From Peribacillus butanolivorans (GTDB lineage: Bacteria; Bacillota; Bacilli; Bacillales; DSM-1321), in the NCBI RefSeq assembly GCF_001273755.1, contig NZ_LGYA01000001.1:2757101-2821100 (forward strand): DNA of 64,000 nucleotides, written 5' to 3'. This document shows, piece by piece, positions 8,559-17,727 of this stretch. A model generated the notes under the pieces. It was not told where the DNA came from. It saw only the letters and a program-made list of their open reading frames with translations, and searched no databases. How positions within the stretch are numbered: position 1 is the first letter of the stretch; each line of letters begins with the position of its first letter. Both the position numbers and the translations under genes were made by a program.

Positions 8559-8996
8559 CTACATTTGAGATTTATTTAAGGGCAATGAACTTGTTTCATC
8601 TACTCCTTGTGAAGAAAGCGTATGTATCAATTTAACAAGCTTATATAACGTTCCACTACAGATAGTTACTCCAGGTAAATTATGGAAAATTGATTTTTTA
8701 TTAATATGGTAATTGTCTTTCTCTGGAGAATATACAACAATTTTCTTATTTAAGGACAAAGCATATCCAAGCTCATAAAGATTTCCTTTACCTGCAGTAA
8801 GAAAAATTAGCATAAAATCTGCATCCTCAATCCCCTTTTTTTCGTACTCCCCTATACTATCTATAACTCCTTGTTTATCGTCGTTCTCGATTAAATTCGA
8901 GTCATTTACACATGTAAATCCCTTGGCATTCAATTTTTTTATCAACGATCTAACTTGCTTCAAATTTTTTTCGTCTGATGCTATATAATATTTCAT
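8559..8996 (-). CDS. Nucleoside 2-deoxyribosyltransferase-like protein
   Basis: A 145-residue cytoplasmic protein. The start KYYIASDEKN, the block DADFMLIFLTAGKGNLYELGYALSLNKKIVVYSP and the alternation of strands and helices fit the nucleoside 2-deoxyribosyltransferase / TIR-like Rossmann fold, in which the glutamate of the xYELGYA motif is the usual catalytic residue. The family exchanges or hydrolyses nucleoside bases; related small proteins also act as effector domains. It has no partner gene nearby and a good RBS (GGAGG) before ATG 8996. The fold call is moderate; the substrate is unknown. Confidence 0.6.
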   Translation of the reverse strand: MKYYIASDEKNLKQVRSLIKKLNAKGFTCVNDSNLIENDDKQGVIDSIGEYEKKGIEDADFMLIFLTAGKGNLYELGYALSLNKKIVVYSPEKDNYHINKKSIFHNLPGVTICSGTLYKLVKLIHTLSSQGVDETSSLPLNKSQM

Positions 8997-9612
8997 TCAT
9001 ATACCTCCAAATCTTTAACTATTGATACTTTTTACCTAGATTACCTTTACTATACATATTCGTTATAGAGAACGCAATATCCTTTCCAAAAAAATATTAA
9101 TTTTAATAAATAAGGATTATTTCTTTAAATACTTGTTTTTCTTATTTTATTTAATTTTTTTAAAAAAAGCCATCATTCCTCTATAGGTAATGATGGTTTT
9201 GTTTTCAATATTATATTTTTCAAAGAAGGTCTCTTTCCCCTGTGCCCCCATATTATAACTCAATAATCGGATGCGCTCTCCATGCCTTCAGGAAAAAAGT
9301 TCTCATCTTATATCTCTTCATTTACTATCATTGTTTTCCTGGTTTCGAGATCATAACATTAACAAACAAGTATGCCTTTTTAGGCTCGAGAATACAAGAC
9401 CCAATATCTTTGTAACGTTTTTTACATACCAATGTGCCAATTTTATATAAGGTTATTTTTAGGCGAATGAATTATTTTCTGCAGTTACAAGATCTAGCGA
9501 TTTCAATTGGGCTATTACATAAGCCGGTAACCTAAATGGCATTTTTCTTTTCAGCTAGATACTTCCGTTTTTACAACTTCTAAAGGACTCATAGATGTTA
9601 TTATTATCAAAC
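8997..9612. other. Gene-poor region with a probable decayed minus-strand gene
   Basis: On the minus strand, open pieces without a start or RBS occur in different frames: IGTLVCKKRYKDIGSCILEP then KKAYLFVNVMISKPGK (about 9310-9435), FFPEGMESASDY (about 9265-9300) and GAQGKETFFEKYNIENKT (about 9185-9240). A terminator-like hairpin on the minus strand (9164-9199) closes this stretch though no intact gene precedes it. I do not recognise the ancestral protein. Confidence 0.3.
9164..9199. terminator. Orphan terminator hairpin
   Basis: CCATCATT and AATGATGG around a 11-nt loop; on the minus strand GGCTTTTTTT follows. It has no intact gene upstream and supports a lost minus-strand gene at 9200-9440. 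Confidence 0.6.
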
Positions 9613-9647
9613 AAAAAACCTTGTCTTCTACCAGGCAAGGTTTTTTT
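9613..9647. terminator. Terminator of the HicB-like gene
   Basis: AAAAAACCTTG and CAAGGTTTTTT with a 12-nt loop just beyond the stop at 9646. Confidence 0.8.
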
Positions 9648-9966
9648 ATTTCTCATATATGATATTTTCTATTTCAATGCGAAATGGAGCAGCCTCGCAT
9701 ATATTAATACCTCTATCTAAATTCACTTTTTCCATTTCACTGGCATCAGGGATTGTTTTTTTGTCGTGAATAAAATGTTCGACCATGGATTCTAACAGTT
9801 CTTGAGCACAAGCTAAAGCTTCGACCCGATTTCTGCCGCTAACGGTAGAGATAAATCCTTTTCGCTTAAAATCTGGAAAACAAACTTGAACGGAAAATGA
9901 GTCTAATATTAAGGGGTGTTTTTCGTAATAAAAAACGGCTGGATACTCATAGATTTGAACGGTCAA
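9646..9966 (-). CDS. HicB-like protein, no HicA partner
   Basis: A 106-residue protein beginning MTVQIYEYPAVFYYE. The pattern YPAVFYYE...FSVQVCFPDFKRKGFISTVSGRNRVEALACAQELLESMVE...KKTIPDAS follows the RNase H-like fold of HicB antitoxins: a short N-terminal strand, a PDF turn, then a helix with EALA. No HicA toxin (dsRBD-like) gene is adjacent and no DNA-binding domain is visible, so it is an orphan and may have another role. I chose TTG 9966: AGGAGGG is directly against the ATG at 9975 but stands 8-9 nt from the TTG. Confidence 0.6.
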   Translation of the reverse strand: MTVQIYEYPAVFYYEKHPLILDSFSVQVCFPDFKRKGFISTVSGRNRVEALACAQELLESMVEHFIHDKKTIPDASEMEKVNLDRGINICEAAPFRIEIENIIYEK

Positions 9967-10074
9967 AAATATCATCCCTCCTATGAATCTTTAGGTTTTT
10001 ATGTTAATTATAGCACAAAATTCCATTTAAAATAATTTCAACTTATTTTTCTTTGTCAAATTTACATTTGAAAT

Positions 10075-10356
10075 TTAATAAACCATACTGTCCGTATTTA
10101 CTGTGAAAAAAAATAACACAAGAAAAATAAGAATCATAATCACATTTAGGATTATTCCGATAATACTACATATTTTACCAGCAGTCACCAAACCCTTTCC
10201 AGATTCCCCCGATTGGGCCATTTCTTTTTTACTCTTTGAAGCAAAAATCAAACCTAGAATACCTAATATAATTCCGATGAATGGAATAAGAAGAGATAAA
10301 ATCCCCATAATTAATGATACAATTGCTTTACTATTACTTTGTTTAATTTCAGACAA
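10075..10356 (-). CDS. DUF4190 membrane protein
   Basis: A 93-residue protein with two hydrophobic segments (about 11-40 and 62-86) separated by a short charged loop SKSKKEMAQSGESGKG. The order AIVSLIMGILSLLIPFIGIILGILGLIFA, GLVTAGKI and IIGIILN is characteristic of DUF4190 domains in Firmicutes. Function is unknown. It begins with TTG 10356, with AGGTGG 6 nt upstream. No neighbour suggests a pathway. Confidence 0.8.
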   Translation of the reverse strand: MSEIKQSNSKAIVSLIMGILSLLIPFIGIILGILGLIFASKSKKEMAQSGESGKGLVTAGKICSIIGIILNVIMILIFLVLFFFTVNTDSMVY

Positions 10357-10497
10357 TTATTCCACCTACTTTCTTTTTTACTTATATATACGGTTTATGT
10401 CAGTAAAAGATTCATTTATTGAGTAATTCATTACAAACTACTTTTTGATACAATGCCAATTGAGTGGAATGAATCCTCCAAATAAAACATGAATGTT

Positions 10498-10533
10498 AAA
10501 AAATCCGACTCAAATAAATGAGTCGGATTTTTT
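10498..10533. terminator. Terminator of the glnQHMP-type operon
   Basis: AAAAAATCCGACTCA and TGAGTCGGATTTTTT pair around a 6-nt loop. It directly touches the last stop codon. Confidence 0.85.
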
Positions 10534-11182
10534 AAGTTCGTTTCAATTCAAGTCTCTGTGCTACTATAGACAAACTATAATTAACGACGAAATACATGAG
10601 AGCAACGAGAATTAAAATTGGTATCAAAAATTTTTGACTTTGCCCATAAATAATTTGGCCATGATGAGTTAGCTCCGGTAATGATATAACAACCGCTAAA
10701 GAGGTATCCTTTAATAAAGATATAAATTGACTGACAATAGGAGGTACCATGCGGCGCAAAGCCTGAGGGAGGATGATATGTATCAATGCCTGTACATAGC
10801 TCAAACCTGATGAACGCGCAGCCTCCATTTGGCCTTTATCAACGGATTTTAATCCACTTCGAATTACCTCAGAAAGCATGGCTGACTCAAAAATTGTCAA
10901 GGCAACGATAGCAGCCGGAATGATTTCTAATTTTATTCGTACCTCTGGTAAAGCAAAATACGTAAAAAATATAATTAATAGCAGTGGTAAATTACGTACT
11001 GTTTCCACAATCATTGCCAATATTTGTGATAACACTGGCACTTTTGCATACCGAATTATTCCCACAAGCCCACCAATAATGAAACTCAAAATAATAGATA
11101 CAAAGGCCACCTGTATTGTTACCCAAAAACCTTCTAATAAAAATTTGATATTATCTGGTGTATAGGCACCTGCAAAATCCAT
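10532..11182 (-). CDS. glnP: Amino-acid ABC transporter permease (GlnP-like)
   Basis: A 216-residue inner membrane permease of the polar amino-acid ABC importers. It has about five hydrophobic segments and the EAA loop (EAARSSGLSYVQALIHIILPQALRRMVPP region) that docks onto the ATPase. It is the last gene of four in the order ATPase, binding protein, permease, permease, the same as glnQHMP in B. subtilis. The RBS GGGAGG stands before ATG 11182, 14 bp after the previous stop. A pair of related permeases forms a heterodimer pore. Substrate is probably glutamine or another polar amino acid. Confidence 0.85.
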   Translation of the reverse strand: MDFAGAYTPDNIKFLLEGFWVTIQVAFVSIILSFIIGGLVGIIRYAKVPVLSQILAMIVETVRNLPLLLIIFFTYFALPEVRIKLEIIPAAIVALTIFESAMLSEVIRSGLKSVDKGQMEAARSSGLSYVQALIHIILPQALRRMVPPIVSQFISLLKDTSLAVVISLPELTHHGQIIYGQSQKFLIPILILVALMYFVVNYSLSIVAQRLELKRT

Positions 11183-11196
11183 GTCTTATACCTCCC

Positions 11197-11835
11197 TCAA
11201 TTACTCTTAGCCAGACGTTTTTCTAAATAACCAACGCCAAGACTTAAAGGAATGGTAAGAATTAAGTAAAAAGCTGCGACGAAAATATAGACATCGAATA
11301 CAATAAATGTCCTTGAAGAAATCAAATCACCATGGTACATAAGATCAAGCCCAGCAACCACGGCTAAAATGGAAGAATTTTTAACAAGATTGATAAATTG
11401 GTTTCCAAGCGGGGGAATAACTATTTTTACTGCTTGTGGCAGAATGACAAGTCTCATTGCCTGCCCATAGGTCAGTCCTGATGAACGCGCAGCTTCCATT
11501 TGGCCCTTTGGTACAGAAAGTATACCAGCTCGAATGGCTTCTGCTATAAAAGATGACGTGTAAATAGTTAAGGCTAAGGTTCCTGCGTATATTCCACTTA
11601 ATTTAAGACCCAAAAAGAAGAAAAATGTAATAATCAATAACGGAATATTTCGAATAATCTCGACATAGGCGGTTCCAAGCCAGTTTAGTGGCTTTAGCGG
11701 GGCTATCCGCATAATAGCAACAAGCACACCAAGAATCAAACTCGCTACCAACGCTATCAAACTCGACATGATTGTATTTTTGAAGCCTACTAAATACATA
11801 TCTAGATTCTCTGTTAAAATGGAGAAATCAAGCAC
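11197..11835 (-). CDS. glnM: Amino-acid ABC transporter permease (GlnM-like)
   Basis: A 212-residue partner of the downstream permease, with the same layout and the EAA loop EAARSSGLTYGQAMRLVILPQ. The two EAA segments are so alike that the DNA (GATGAACGCGCAGC) recurs in both genes; this is ancestral duplication, not a mobile repeat. The start is chosen as GTG 11835: AGGGGAG is only 1 nt from the GTG at 11844 but 8 nt from this one, giving MLDFSILTENLDMYLVGF. Second-to-last gene of the operon. Confidence 0.85.
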   Translation of the reverse strand: MLDFSILTENLDMYLVGFKNTIMSSLIALVASLILGVLVAIMRIAPLKPLNWLGTAYVEIIRNIPLLIITFFFFLGLKLSGIYAGTLALTIYTSSFIAEAIRAGILSVPKGQMEAARSSGLTYGQAMRLVILPQAVKIVIPPLGNQFINLVKNSSILAVVAGLDLMYHGDLISSRTFIVFDVYIFVAAFYLILTIPLSLGVGYLEKRLAKSN

Positions 11836-11961
11836 GGCATACACTCCCCTAACTAATCAGGATGAGTAATTTGCTCATCCTGACAGATGACAATGTTTAA
11901 ACTTCAGAATTATTATAAAAATCCAATTTAAACTTATTCACCTTTTTAAAAGGTAAATGTA

Positions 11962-12789
11962 TTAATGTTTAATCCATTTATCATGGATTTCATCATACTT
12001 GCCTGAATCTTTAAGAGACTTAAGTGCCTTATTCAATTCAGCCACAAAGTTTTCATTCCCTTTTTTAACAGCAATTCCATAAGGTTCGTCTGTAAATGTA
12101 CCACCAACAAGCTCATAATTCGGATCTTCATCTGCCATTCCATAAAGGATGGAATCATCTGTAGTTAAGGCGTCGCCTTGGCCAGACTTAAGTGCAGCAA
12201 ATGCTTCAGAATAGTTTTCAAATTCCAGTACTTGTGCGTCAGGAGCTTTTTCACGGATATTTATGGCTGAAGTAGAACCTTTTACAGCCAATACCTTTTT
12301 ACCTTTTAAACTATCAATACCTTTAATATCGCTTCCTTTTTTAACAAGTAAAGATTGTCCAGCATCAAAGTATACATCAGTGAAATCAACTTCTTTTTTA
12401 CGATCATCTGTGATTGTCATAGTAGCTACAATCGCATCGATATCTCCATTATTCAATAATGCCATTCTTGTTTTCGAAGTTACTTCTTTGAATTCAACTT
12501 TCTTTTCGTCACCAAGAATCTCAGCTGCAAGAGCTTTAGCAATATCAATATCGAATCCTTCTACCTCACCTGTACTCGGGTTTTTCAAGCCGAATAACCG
12601 TGTATCATTTTTTACGCCGAAAACAATCTTATCCTTATCCTTTACCTGTGTTAGAACGTCTTTATCTTTGTCTTTGCTACCGCTTTCTTTACCATTATTG
12701 GACACTTTGTCCCCGCCACAGCCAGCTAATAAAATTACAGCCAGTACTGATAGCAATGATAATTGCAACCACTTTTTTTTCTTCAACAT
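11962..12789 (-). CDS. glnH: Polar amino-acid binding lipoprotein (GlnH-like)
   Basis: A 275-residue extracellular binding protein tethered as a lipoprotein. Residues 1-24 form a signal peptide with lipobox LAGC, followed by a charged linker. The mature part is a type II periplasmic fold (family 3): VFGVKNDTRLFGL, TGEVEGFDIDIAKALA, ITDDRKKEVDF, GSTSAINIREKAP and the aspartate-rich sites for the alpha-amino group. ATG 12789 has AGGGGTG at good distance; the GTG at 12798 does not. It supplies ligand to the two permeases downstream. Confidence 0.9.
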   Translation of the reverse strand: MLKKKKWLQLSLLSVLAVILLAGCGGDKVSNNGKESGSKDKDKDVLTQVKDKDKIVFGVKNDTRLFGLKNPSTGEVEGFDIDIAKALAAEILGDEKKVEFKEVTSKTRMALLNNGDIDAIVATMTITDDRKKEVDFTDVYFDAGQSLLVKKGSDIKGIDSLKGKKVLAVKGSTSAINIREKAPDAQVLEFENYSEAFAALKSGQGDALTTDDSILYGMADEDPNYELVGGTFTDEPYGIAVKKGNENFVAELNKALKSLKDSGKYDEIHDKWIKH

Positions 12790-12811
12790 GTTATTCACCC
12801 CTGTTTTTTAT

Positions 12812-13540
12812 TTAATGATTTAATATACGGCTAAGAAATAATCGAGCCCTCTCTTCACGAGGATTTGCGTAAAACTCAGCCGGTATTGCCTCTTCTAAAA
12901 CCTTGCCCTCGTCCATGAAAACGATTCGATCTGCGACTTCACGGGCAAATCCCATTTCGTGCGTTACTACGACCATCGTCATTCCTTCATGGGCAAGTGC
13001 CTTCATTACATCCAGTACCTCGCCAATCATTTCTGGATCCAAGGCTGAGGTTGGTTCATCAAACAACATGATTTCCGGTCCCATAGCCAAGCCTCTAGCA
13101 ATGGCTACCCGCTGCTGCTGTCCACCTGAAAGCTGCGAAGGAAAAGAATTTGCTTTATCTGCAATTCCCACCTTTTCCAAATACTTTTGCGCGATTTTTT
13201 TCGCTTCCGCATCTGTTTGTCCTAAAACCTTCTTAGGAGCAAGCATGATATTCTCAAGCACGGTTTTATGAGGATAGAGATGAAAATGTTGAAAAACCAT
13301 ACCAATATTTCGGCGCAGCTTGTTTATATCTGTTTTTTTATCCGCTACATTCAATCCGTTAACCGAAAGTGAACCTTCTGATATCGTTTCTAAGCGATTA
13401 ATACAACGAAGCAGTGTACTTTTTCCAGAGCCGGATGGACCAATGACAACAACTACTTCCCCTTTGTTAATTGTAAGATTAATATTTTTCAAAACATGAA
13501 AATCACCATAATACTTATTAACTTGATCAAAAACAATCAT
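12812..13540 (-). CDS. glnQ: Amino-acid ABC transporter ATP-binding protein (GlnQ-like)
   Basis: A 242-residue ATPase. Walker [11 protein letters not shown]-loop [10 protein letters not shown], signature [16 protein letters not shown], Walker [12 protein letters not shown] and the H-loop VVTHE are all intact, and the family-specific [10 protein letters not shown] is present. First gene of the operon. ATG 13540 has GGGAGG before it; the longer frame to 13630 adds 30 residues with no signal. Length equals B. subtilis GlnQ (242). Nitrogen control (TnrA) would be expected, but I found no clear TnrA box upstream. Confidence 0.93.
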   Translation of the reverse strand: MIVFDQVNKYYGDFHVLKNINLTINKGEVVVVIGPSGSGKSTLLRCINRLETISEGSLSVNGLNVADKKTDINKLRRNIGMVFQHFHLYPHKTVLENIMLAPKKVLGQTDAEAKKIAQKYLEKVGIADKANSFPSQLSGGQQQRVAIARGLAMGPEIMLFDEPTSALDPEMIGEVLDVMKALAHEGMTMVVVTHEMGFAREVADRIVFMDEGKVLEEAIPAEFYANPREERARLFLSRILNH

Positions 13541-14021
13541 AATTAACCTCCCTAAGCCCGTAAGATATGTAAAAGTGATTAAAGTCCGAAAATTAATAAT
13601 AATCAGAATTCTAAGTATATAAAGTTGCAATCTGTTGGGTAAAACATCTTCTTTTTAATATCTATCTGAAATCATAAGTTAAACCTTCATCTTCTATTAT
13701 TTCCCTTGAAACGATGAAAATATATAAGACGATTATTAAAGCTATATTAAACTAGTAATTTAAATATCATATTCTATCATTACATTTTTATTATATCTAA
13801 CATTTCTTAAAATTACCATATAAACTTAAAATTGTTAAAAACCTTAATATGTTTCATGATATTATTGCTATATTTCATAAATTTCACCTAATTAGGTCTA
13901 TTTCACCACACGTTATTTTCCTTCATAATCAAAAAAAAGTATTTATTTCCCAAAAATACCGGTCAGCGGTACGTACGTTTTAGCGGAAGACAGCAAATGT
14001 TAATAAAACAAGTAGACCAAT
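13541..14021. other. Upstream region of the gln operon
   Basis: Very AT-rich, no supported gene. A short palindromic GGTACGTACG lies near 13970. No TnrA consensus (TGTNA-N7-TNACA) was found by eye. Confidence 0.35.
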
Positions 14022-14050
14022 AAAAAAGACAGCAATACGCCGTCTTTTTT
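14022..14050. terminator. Terminator of the 136-aa gene
   Basis: AAAAAAGAC and GTCTTTTTT around AGCAATACGCC, touching the stop codon at 14049. Confidence 0.75.
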
Positions 14051-14459
14051 ATTCCTTTATAGCATCTTCAAACGGCGCTGAAAATAGACCTTTTGGTCCC
14101 AACATATCCGTTTCCGATTCACGACTTTCCCCATCCACAATATAATAACCTGCAGGAAAAAAATCAAACAAATTACTTTCCTTATGCAGCTTTAAGAAAT
14201 ACTCGTATAGATCATCCATAAGTTGTTGGTGTTCTTCTAACTTTATGATTTCACCACATTCATCAATTTCAAAATTTTCGTTAATCGCATCTTGAAGTTC
14301 TTCATGATTTGAAGCGGCGATATAAAGATCCACATCTCCACATTCCATACATAGCAGAAGTCTTTCTTCCCGCACCTCTTCATAGGAGTTTTGAACAATT
14401 TCTTTTAAAACGGAATCAATTTTGTCAGGATTAGCTAGTTGGATTTGAGTCTGAAACAC
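14049..14459 (-). CDS. Acidic hypothetical protein, 136 aa
   Basis: The family is not recognised. The protein is strongly acidic (many E and D, e.g. EEVREERLLLCMECGDVDL, NEEFEIDECGEI region), without a signal peptide or membrane segment. Two cysteines lie close together (LLCMECGDVDL), which could bind a metal or simply be structural. Start GTG 14459 is supported by GGGGAGGAG 5-6 nt before it. It stands alone with its own terminator. Likely a cytoplasmic protein of this genus. Confidence 0.7.
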   Translation of the reverse strand: MFQTQIQLANPDKIDSVLKEIVQNSYEEVREERLLLCMECGDVDLYIAASNHEELQDAINENFEIDECGEIIKLEEHQQLMDDLYEYFLKLHKESNLFDFFPAGYYIVDGESRESETDMLGPKGLFSAPFEDAIKE

Positions 14460-14815
14460 AAAATCTCCTCCCCAGTTTTTTTAAAAATAATTGTATAGAA
14501 AATTATAAACTAGCTGCGCAGAAAATAAAAAAAGTAAGCTCAGCTTTAAGATTTTATGCTAAATTCCACATGCCAGACTGCCCCTTTTTCTTTAGTTGAA
14601 TCATTCCAATACTCTATAGCTACGCATCCTGTAACAAAGGATCTTGCATCATTCCAAACTTCTCCAGGAAGTTTTATTAGAACACTAAAGAAGCCATGAT
14701 GTCTAGGCCCCACCTGTTAATGGAGCTTTTTTCATTTTTGAAGCTAAATTAGCATATAGGATTTTATGAATCTTGTGGTGTTAAAATATCCTGAATACTA
14801 CATAATTATCTCCTA
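14460..14815. other. Intergenic with a possible gene remnant
   Basis: On the minus strand 14546-14713 an open frame of 55 codons starts with GTG and reads VGPRHHGFFSVLIKLPGEV then WNDARSFVTGCVAIEYWND, ending WHVEFSIKS. The composition looks protein-like, but no RBS is present and the frame upstream is closed by a stop. It may be the C-terminal piece of a lost gene. Confidence 0.3.
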
Positions 14816-15478
14816 TCAATTCATTACATAAAAAACTCCATTCCTGCCGACGACTCCATATCGAACATCCTTAGCCGTTATTTTGCGATCTTTGCATTGT
14901 TTCATAACCCATTCTTTGTTGTAGACAGAGGTTAAATTTTTTGTAATAATTACACCATTATATATGAGCTCAATGGGAATTTCGGAAGATAATAGATCTT
15001 TATCTTTCTTCAATAATGGCTGGTATTCTTCTTTTTTTTCAATCGAAAGTTTACCACTAACTTCGAGTATTGCTGTTTCTATTTGATCTATCTTAAATAC
15101 CCCTTGTTCCCTGATTTGCTGTTTTAAATCATCGATAGAATATTTAGCTTTTCTCATGTTAAACTCATTGATTTCCCCTTTTTCAATAATAATAATAGGC
15201 TGTCCTGATAAGTATTTTCGAAAACCTCTTTGTTTGAAAGAAAAAATAGAAGATAGAAAAAAGATAAAAATCAGTGTTAGAAAAGAAGCAAGTGTTGGAA
15301 AAAATTTAAGGTTTGTATCAAATCCCATATTTGCAATATAGGAGCCAACTGTTACGGATAAAGCAAAACTATAATAATTTAGTTGGGAATTCATGCGTTT
15401 ACCATACAAATATGTAAAAACAAGTAAGACTATATAGGAAATACCTGTACGAATAATTGGTTGCATTAAGTCTTCCAT
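14816..15478 (-). CDS. DUF421 membrane protein (YetF-like)
   Basis: A 220-residue protein with three hydrophobic helices at the N-terminus (about 5-80) and a soluble C-terminal domain. The block KRMNSQLNYYSFALSVTVGSYIANM and the later PIIIIEKGEI, SIDDLKQQIREQGVFKIDQIETAILEVSGKLSI follow the YetF/YdfR pattern (DUF421). These proteins occur in sporulating bacilli and their function is poorly known. RBS AAAGGAG precedes ATG 15478. Monocistronic. Confidence 0.88.
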   Translation of the reverse strand: MEDLMQPIIRTGISYIVLLVFTYLYGKRMNSQLNYYSFALSVTVGSYIANMGFDTNLKFFPTLASFLTLIFIFFLSSIFSFKQRGFRKYLSGQPIIIIEKGEINEFNMRKAKYSIDDLKQQIREQGVFKIDQIETAILEVSGKLSIEKKEEYQPLLKKDKDLLSSEIPIELIYNGVIITKNLTSVYNKEWVMKQCKDRKITAKDVRYGVVGRNGVFYVMN

Positions 15479-16232
15479 GAAAAGCTCCTTTTAGTATGTT
15501 TCAAATTTCATTGAGATTTCTTATTCCAATAAATACAACAGATCTAAATCAGACCCGTATACTTTTCGTGGTTTTCTCCTTCCATATAATCCCCTCACTT
15601 TATTTGCTCTATAAACCATCATAATTATTATGTCCATTTTTTTCAGAGCCTTAATGATTGATAATAGCTGCATTTGTCAAAGTCAGCTTAATTTCTTAGT
15701 TTGAGTTGTTCTACTAATGCTATTTCTATTTACCCTTGCCGCTACTAAGTTCAGACAGAGTAATACCGTTACAATTATTAAGTAACTTTCCTAACTTAGG
15801 CCTTTTCTATTCTTTCCTAACCATAACTTTAAATCAGTTCTCTTAGCTATTTTTCGTTCCCTATTATTGACTGATCTATATGTCTTTATTCACCATCTAT
15901 TATTTGGTTTTTGAAAAATATTGTGAAATATGAACAAGCATTTTCCATTGGCAATTACGCCATCCTTATTAAGCGTTATTCTCTTGAATCTTGCAGCTAT
16001 GATTAATCCAGTCTTTATTGGAATCACTGCAGGTCTTCTCCTAATTGCGCTAATTGGGGTACCGTTCTGAAAATGCGGTTTTACAACATTAAGTATATCT
16101 TTCTAACGATTCCCCACCTATACGAGGAAGAAAAATGTATCATTGATCAACAGGTTCAAAAATAGTCATTGGGCAACCTTTTCTGAAATCCCTTTATAGT
16201 AAAATTAACATTTCGAAAGGATGGTTAACTTG
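15479..16232. other. Gene-poor region with a short hydrophobic frame
   Basis: At 15930-16070 on the plus strand a 46-codon frame reads MNKHFPLAITPSLLSVIL then LNLAAMINPVFIGITAG, a plausible hydrophobic hairpin, but with no RBS. The rest shows nothing recognisable. Confidence 0.25.
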
Positions 16233-16395
16233 ATGCTATCTAAAGAGAAAAAAACTGTACTCGCCCACTTATCTATCATCTATTATCGTTCTTAATGTCT
16301 TATTGATGGGTTTTTATTTATTAGGGCTTTTGGTTTTTTCCCATCTACTTGGATGGATGCATTGCTTTTTAATCCACGTATCTCTTATTGCATAA
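16233..16395 (+). pseudogene. Small membrane protein gene with a frameshift (possible)
   Basis: ATG 16233 has a good RBS (AAAGGATGG). The frame begins MLSKEKKTVLA and closes early. One frame over it continues PTYLSSIIVLNVLLMGFYL then LGLLVFSHLLGWMHC to a stop at 16395, so a single extra base near the A run at 16250-16256 would have split a ~54-residue membrane protein. Family unknown. Confidence 0.35.
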
Positions 16396-16445
16396 TAGTA
16401 TATGAATTTTAACATCAATTATCCTTATACACTTTTGCAATGTAA

Positions 16446-16480
16446 AAAAACTTGTACAGATTATTCATGTACAAGTTTTT
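16446..16480. terminator. Terminator downstream of the AEC permease
   Basis: AAAAACTTGTAC and GTACAAGTTTTT, perfect 12-bp arms with an 11-nt loop, useful in both directions. Confidence 0.8.
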
Positions 16481-16574
16481 CACACATCTTATTCATGGCC
16501 AAGAGGTTTAAGATTTTAAGTTTCATAATAAACTAAAATTCCCTAATTTATTTTCATAAATATTAAAATATTAT

Positions 16575-17477
16575 CTATAATACAAAGAAAAAGACAATAG
16601 GAAGCGTAATCAAACTTAAGGATGTACTAATGAACGTGGCACTTGATACAAATTCAGGCTCCGTATTAAATTGGAGAGCGTACATCGTGGTGTTAGCTGC
16701 CGTCGGCATAGCAGCTACGATAATCATAATATGCCTGACCATATCATCTACCGGCAAAGCAAGTGATAATAGGAAAGCAATGGCTGGAGATATAGCAAGC
16801 TTTACCAGCAACGAGATAGAGAGCTTTTGTAGCGCGATTTTTTTTAGTGAGATGTTGGCAAGCTGCATTCCAAGTGTAATCATAATTGTCGGAATTGCCG
16901 CATTTGCAACAAGGTTGACGGCTTCCATAACCGAATTGCTTAAAGGAATGTTCACAAGCTTAAAAACCACACCTGCAATTGCTCCGTACACAATCGGCAT
17001 CCTACACACAGCTTTAAGTGCAGAATGTACTCCGTTACCTTCCGGACTTCCCTTTGCAGCAAAATATATACCTATTGTACACATGACTAACTGCTGGCCT
17101 ACCATTAAAATGATGGCATAATCAAGTCCTGCTGCTCCAAATAGAAGGAAAATGACTGGTGTTCCGTAATTTCCATTATTCATGAATGCGGACGCTAAGA
17201 TCATCCCACTCGTTTCCGTTACTGTATAATTACGAAAAAACGAAATGATATAGACAACCAAAATAAGAGAAAGACAGAGTACAATCGTGAATAAAAACAG
17301 ATAAAAATAATTAACATTAAATTCAGCTGTATAAAAAGTACGGAACACAAGAAAAGGTGACATTAAATATAATGCTGCCGTCGAAATGGATTTTGTATCA
17401 AGTTGAAACCTTTTCTGACCGACGAACCCTAAAACAAAAATACCGAATATCGGTAAAAGAACTCCCAAAAACCCCAT
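16575..17477 (-). CDS. AEC family transporter
   Basis: A 300-residue membrane protein with about ten helices in two halves. Features of the auxin efflux carrier family include MSPFLVFRTFYTAE near residue 45, AFMNNGNYGTPVIFLLFG (the conserved N-G-Y-G-P area) and the second-half PTIMITLGMQLA and MPTAANTTMYALQF. The family moves organic anions and malonate-like acids. ATG 17477 is chosen because GAAGGTG stands 7 nt before it; ATG 17492 has no site. It is divergent from guanine deaminase over 250 bp, so shared control with purine catabolism is possible but not shown. Confidence 0.85.
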   Translation of the reverse strand: MGFLGVLLPIFGIFVLGFVGQKRFQLDTKSISTAALYLMSPFLVFRTFYTAEFNVNYFYLFLFTIVLCLSLILVVYIISFFRNYTVTETSGMILASAFMNNGNYGTPVIFLLFGAAGLDYAIILMVGQQLVMCTIGIYFAAKGSPEGNGVHSALKAVCRMPIVYGAIAGVVFKLVNIPLSNSVMEAVNLVANAAIPTIMITLGMQLANISLKKIALQKLSISLLVKLAISPAIAFLLSLALPVDDMVRHIMIIVAAMPTAANTTMYALQFNTEPEFVSSATFISTSLSLITLPIVFFFVL

Positions 17478-17727
17478 ACATTTCACCTTCATAATCTTAA
17501 TGATTTTCTTCTAACAATATCAGTTTTAAAATAATTTGTAAAAATACTTCTTAATATTTTAAATATTTTATACGTTATATTTTCTAACACAAAAGTATTT
17601 TTTATTATTTTCTGAAAATATTATTCAACTTTTATCCATATATGGTATATTATTTATTATATTTACGGCATGAAACATCACACAAACTATTTACTGTTTA
17701 TCAAAAATTTTGATAGGGGTGTTTTTA

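Noticed and set aside
10740-11500. Repeated DNA (GATGAACGCGCAGC) in two places
   Set aside because: It is the conserved EAA loop of two related permeases, not a mobile or regulatory repeat.
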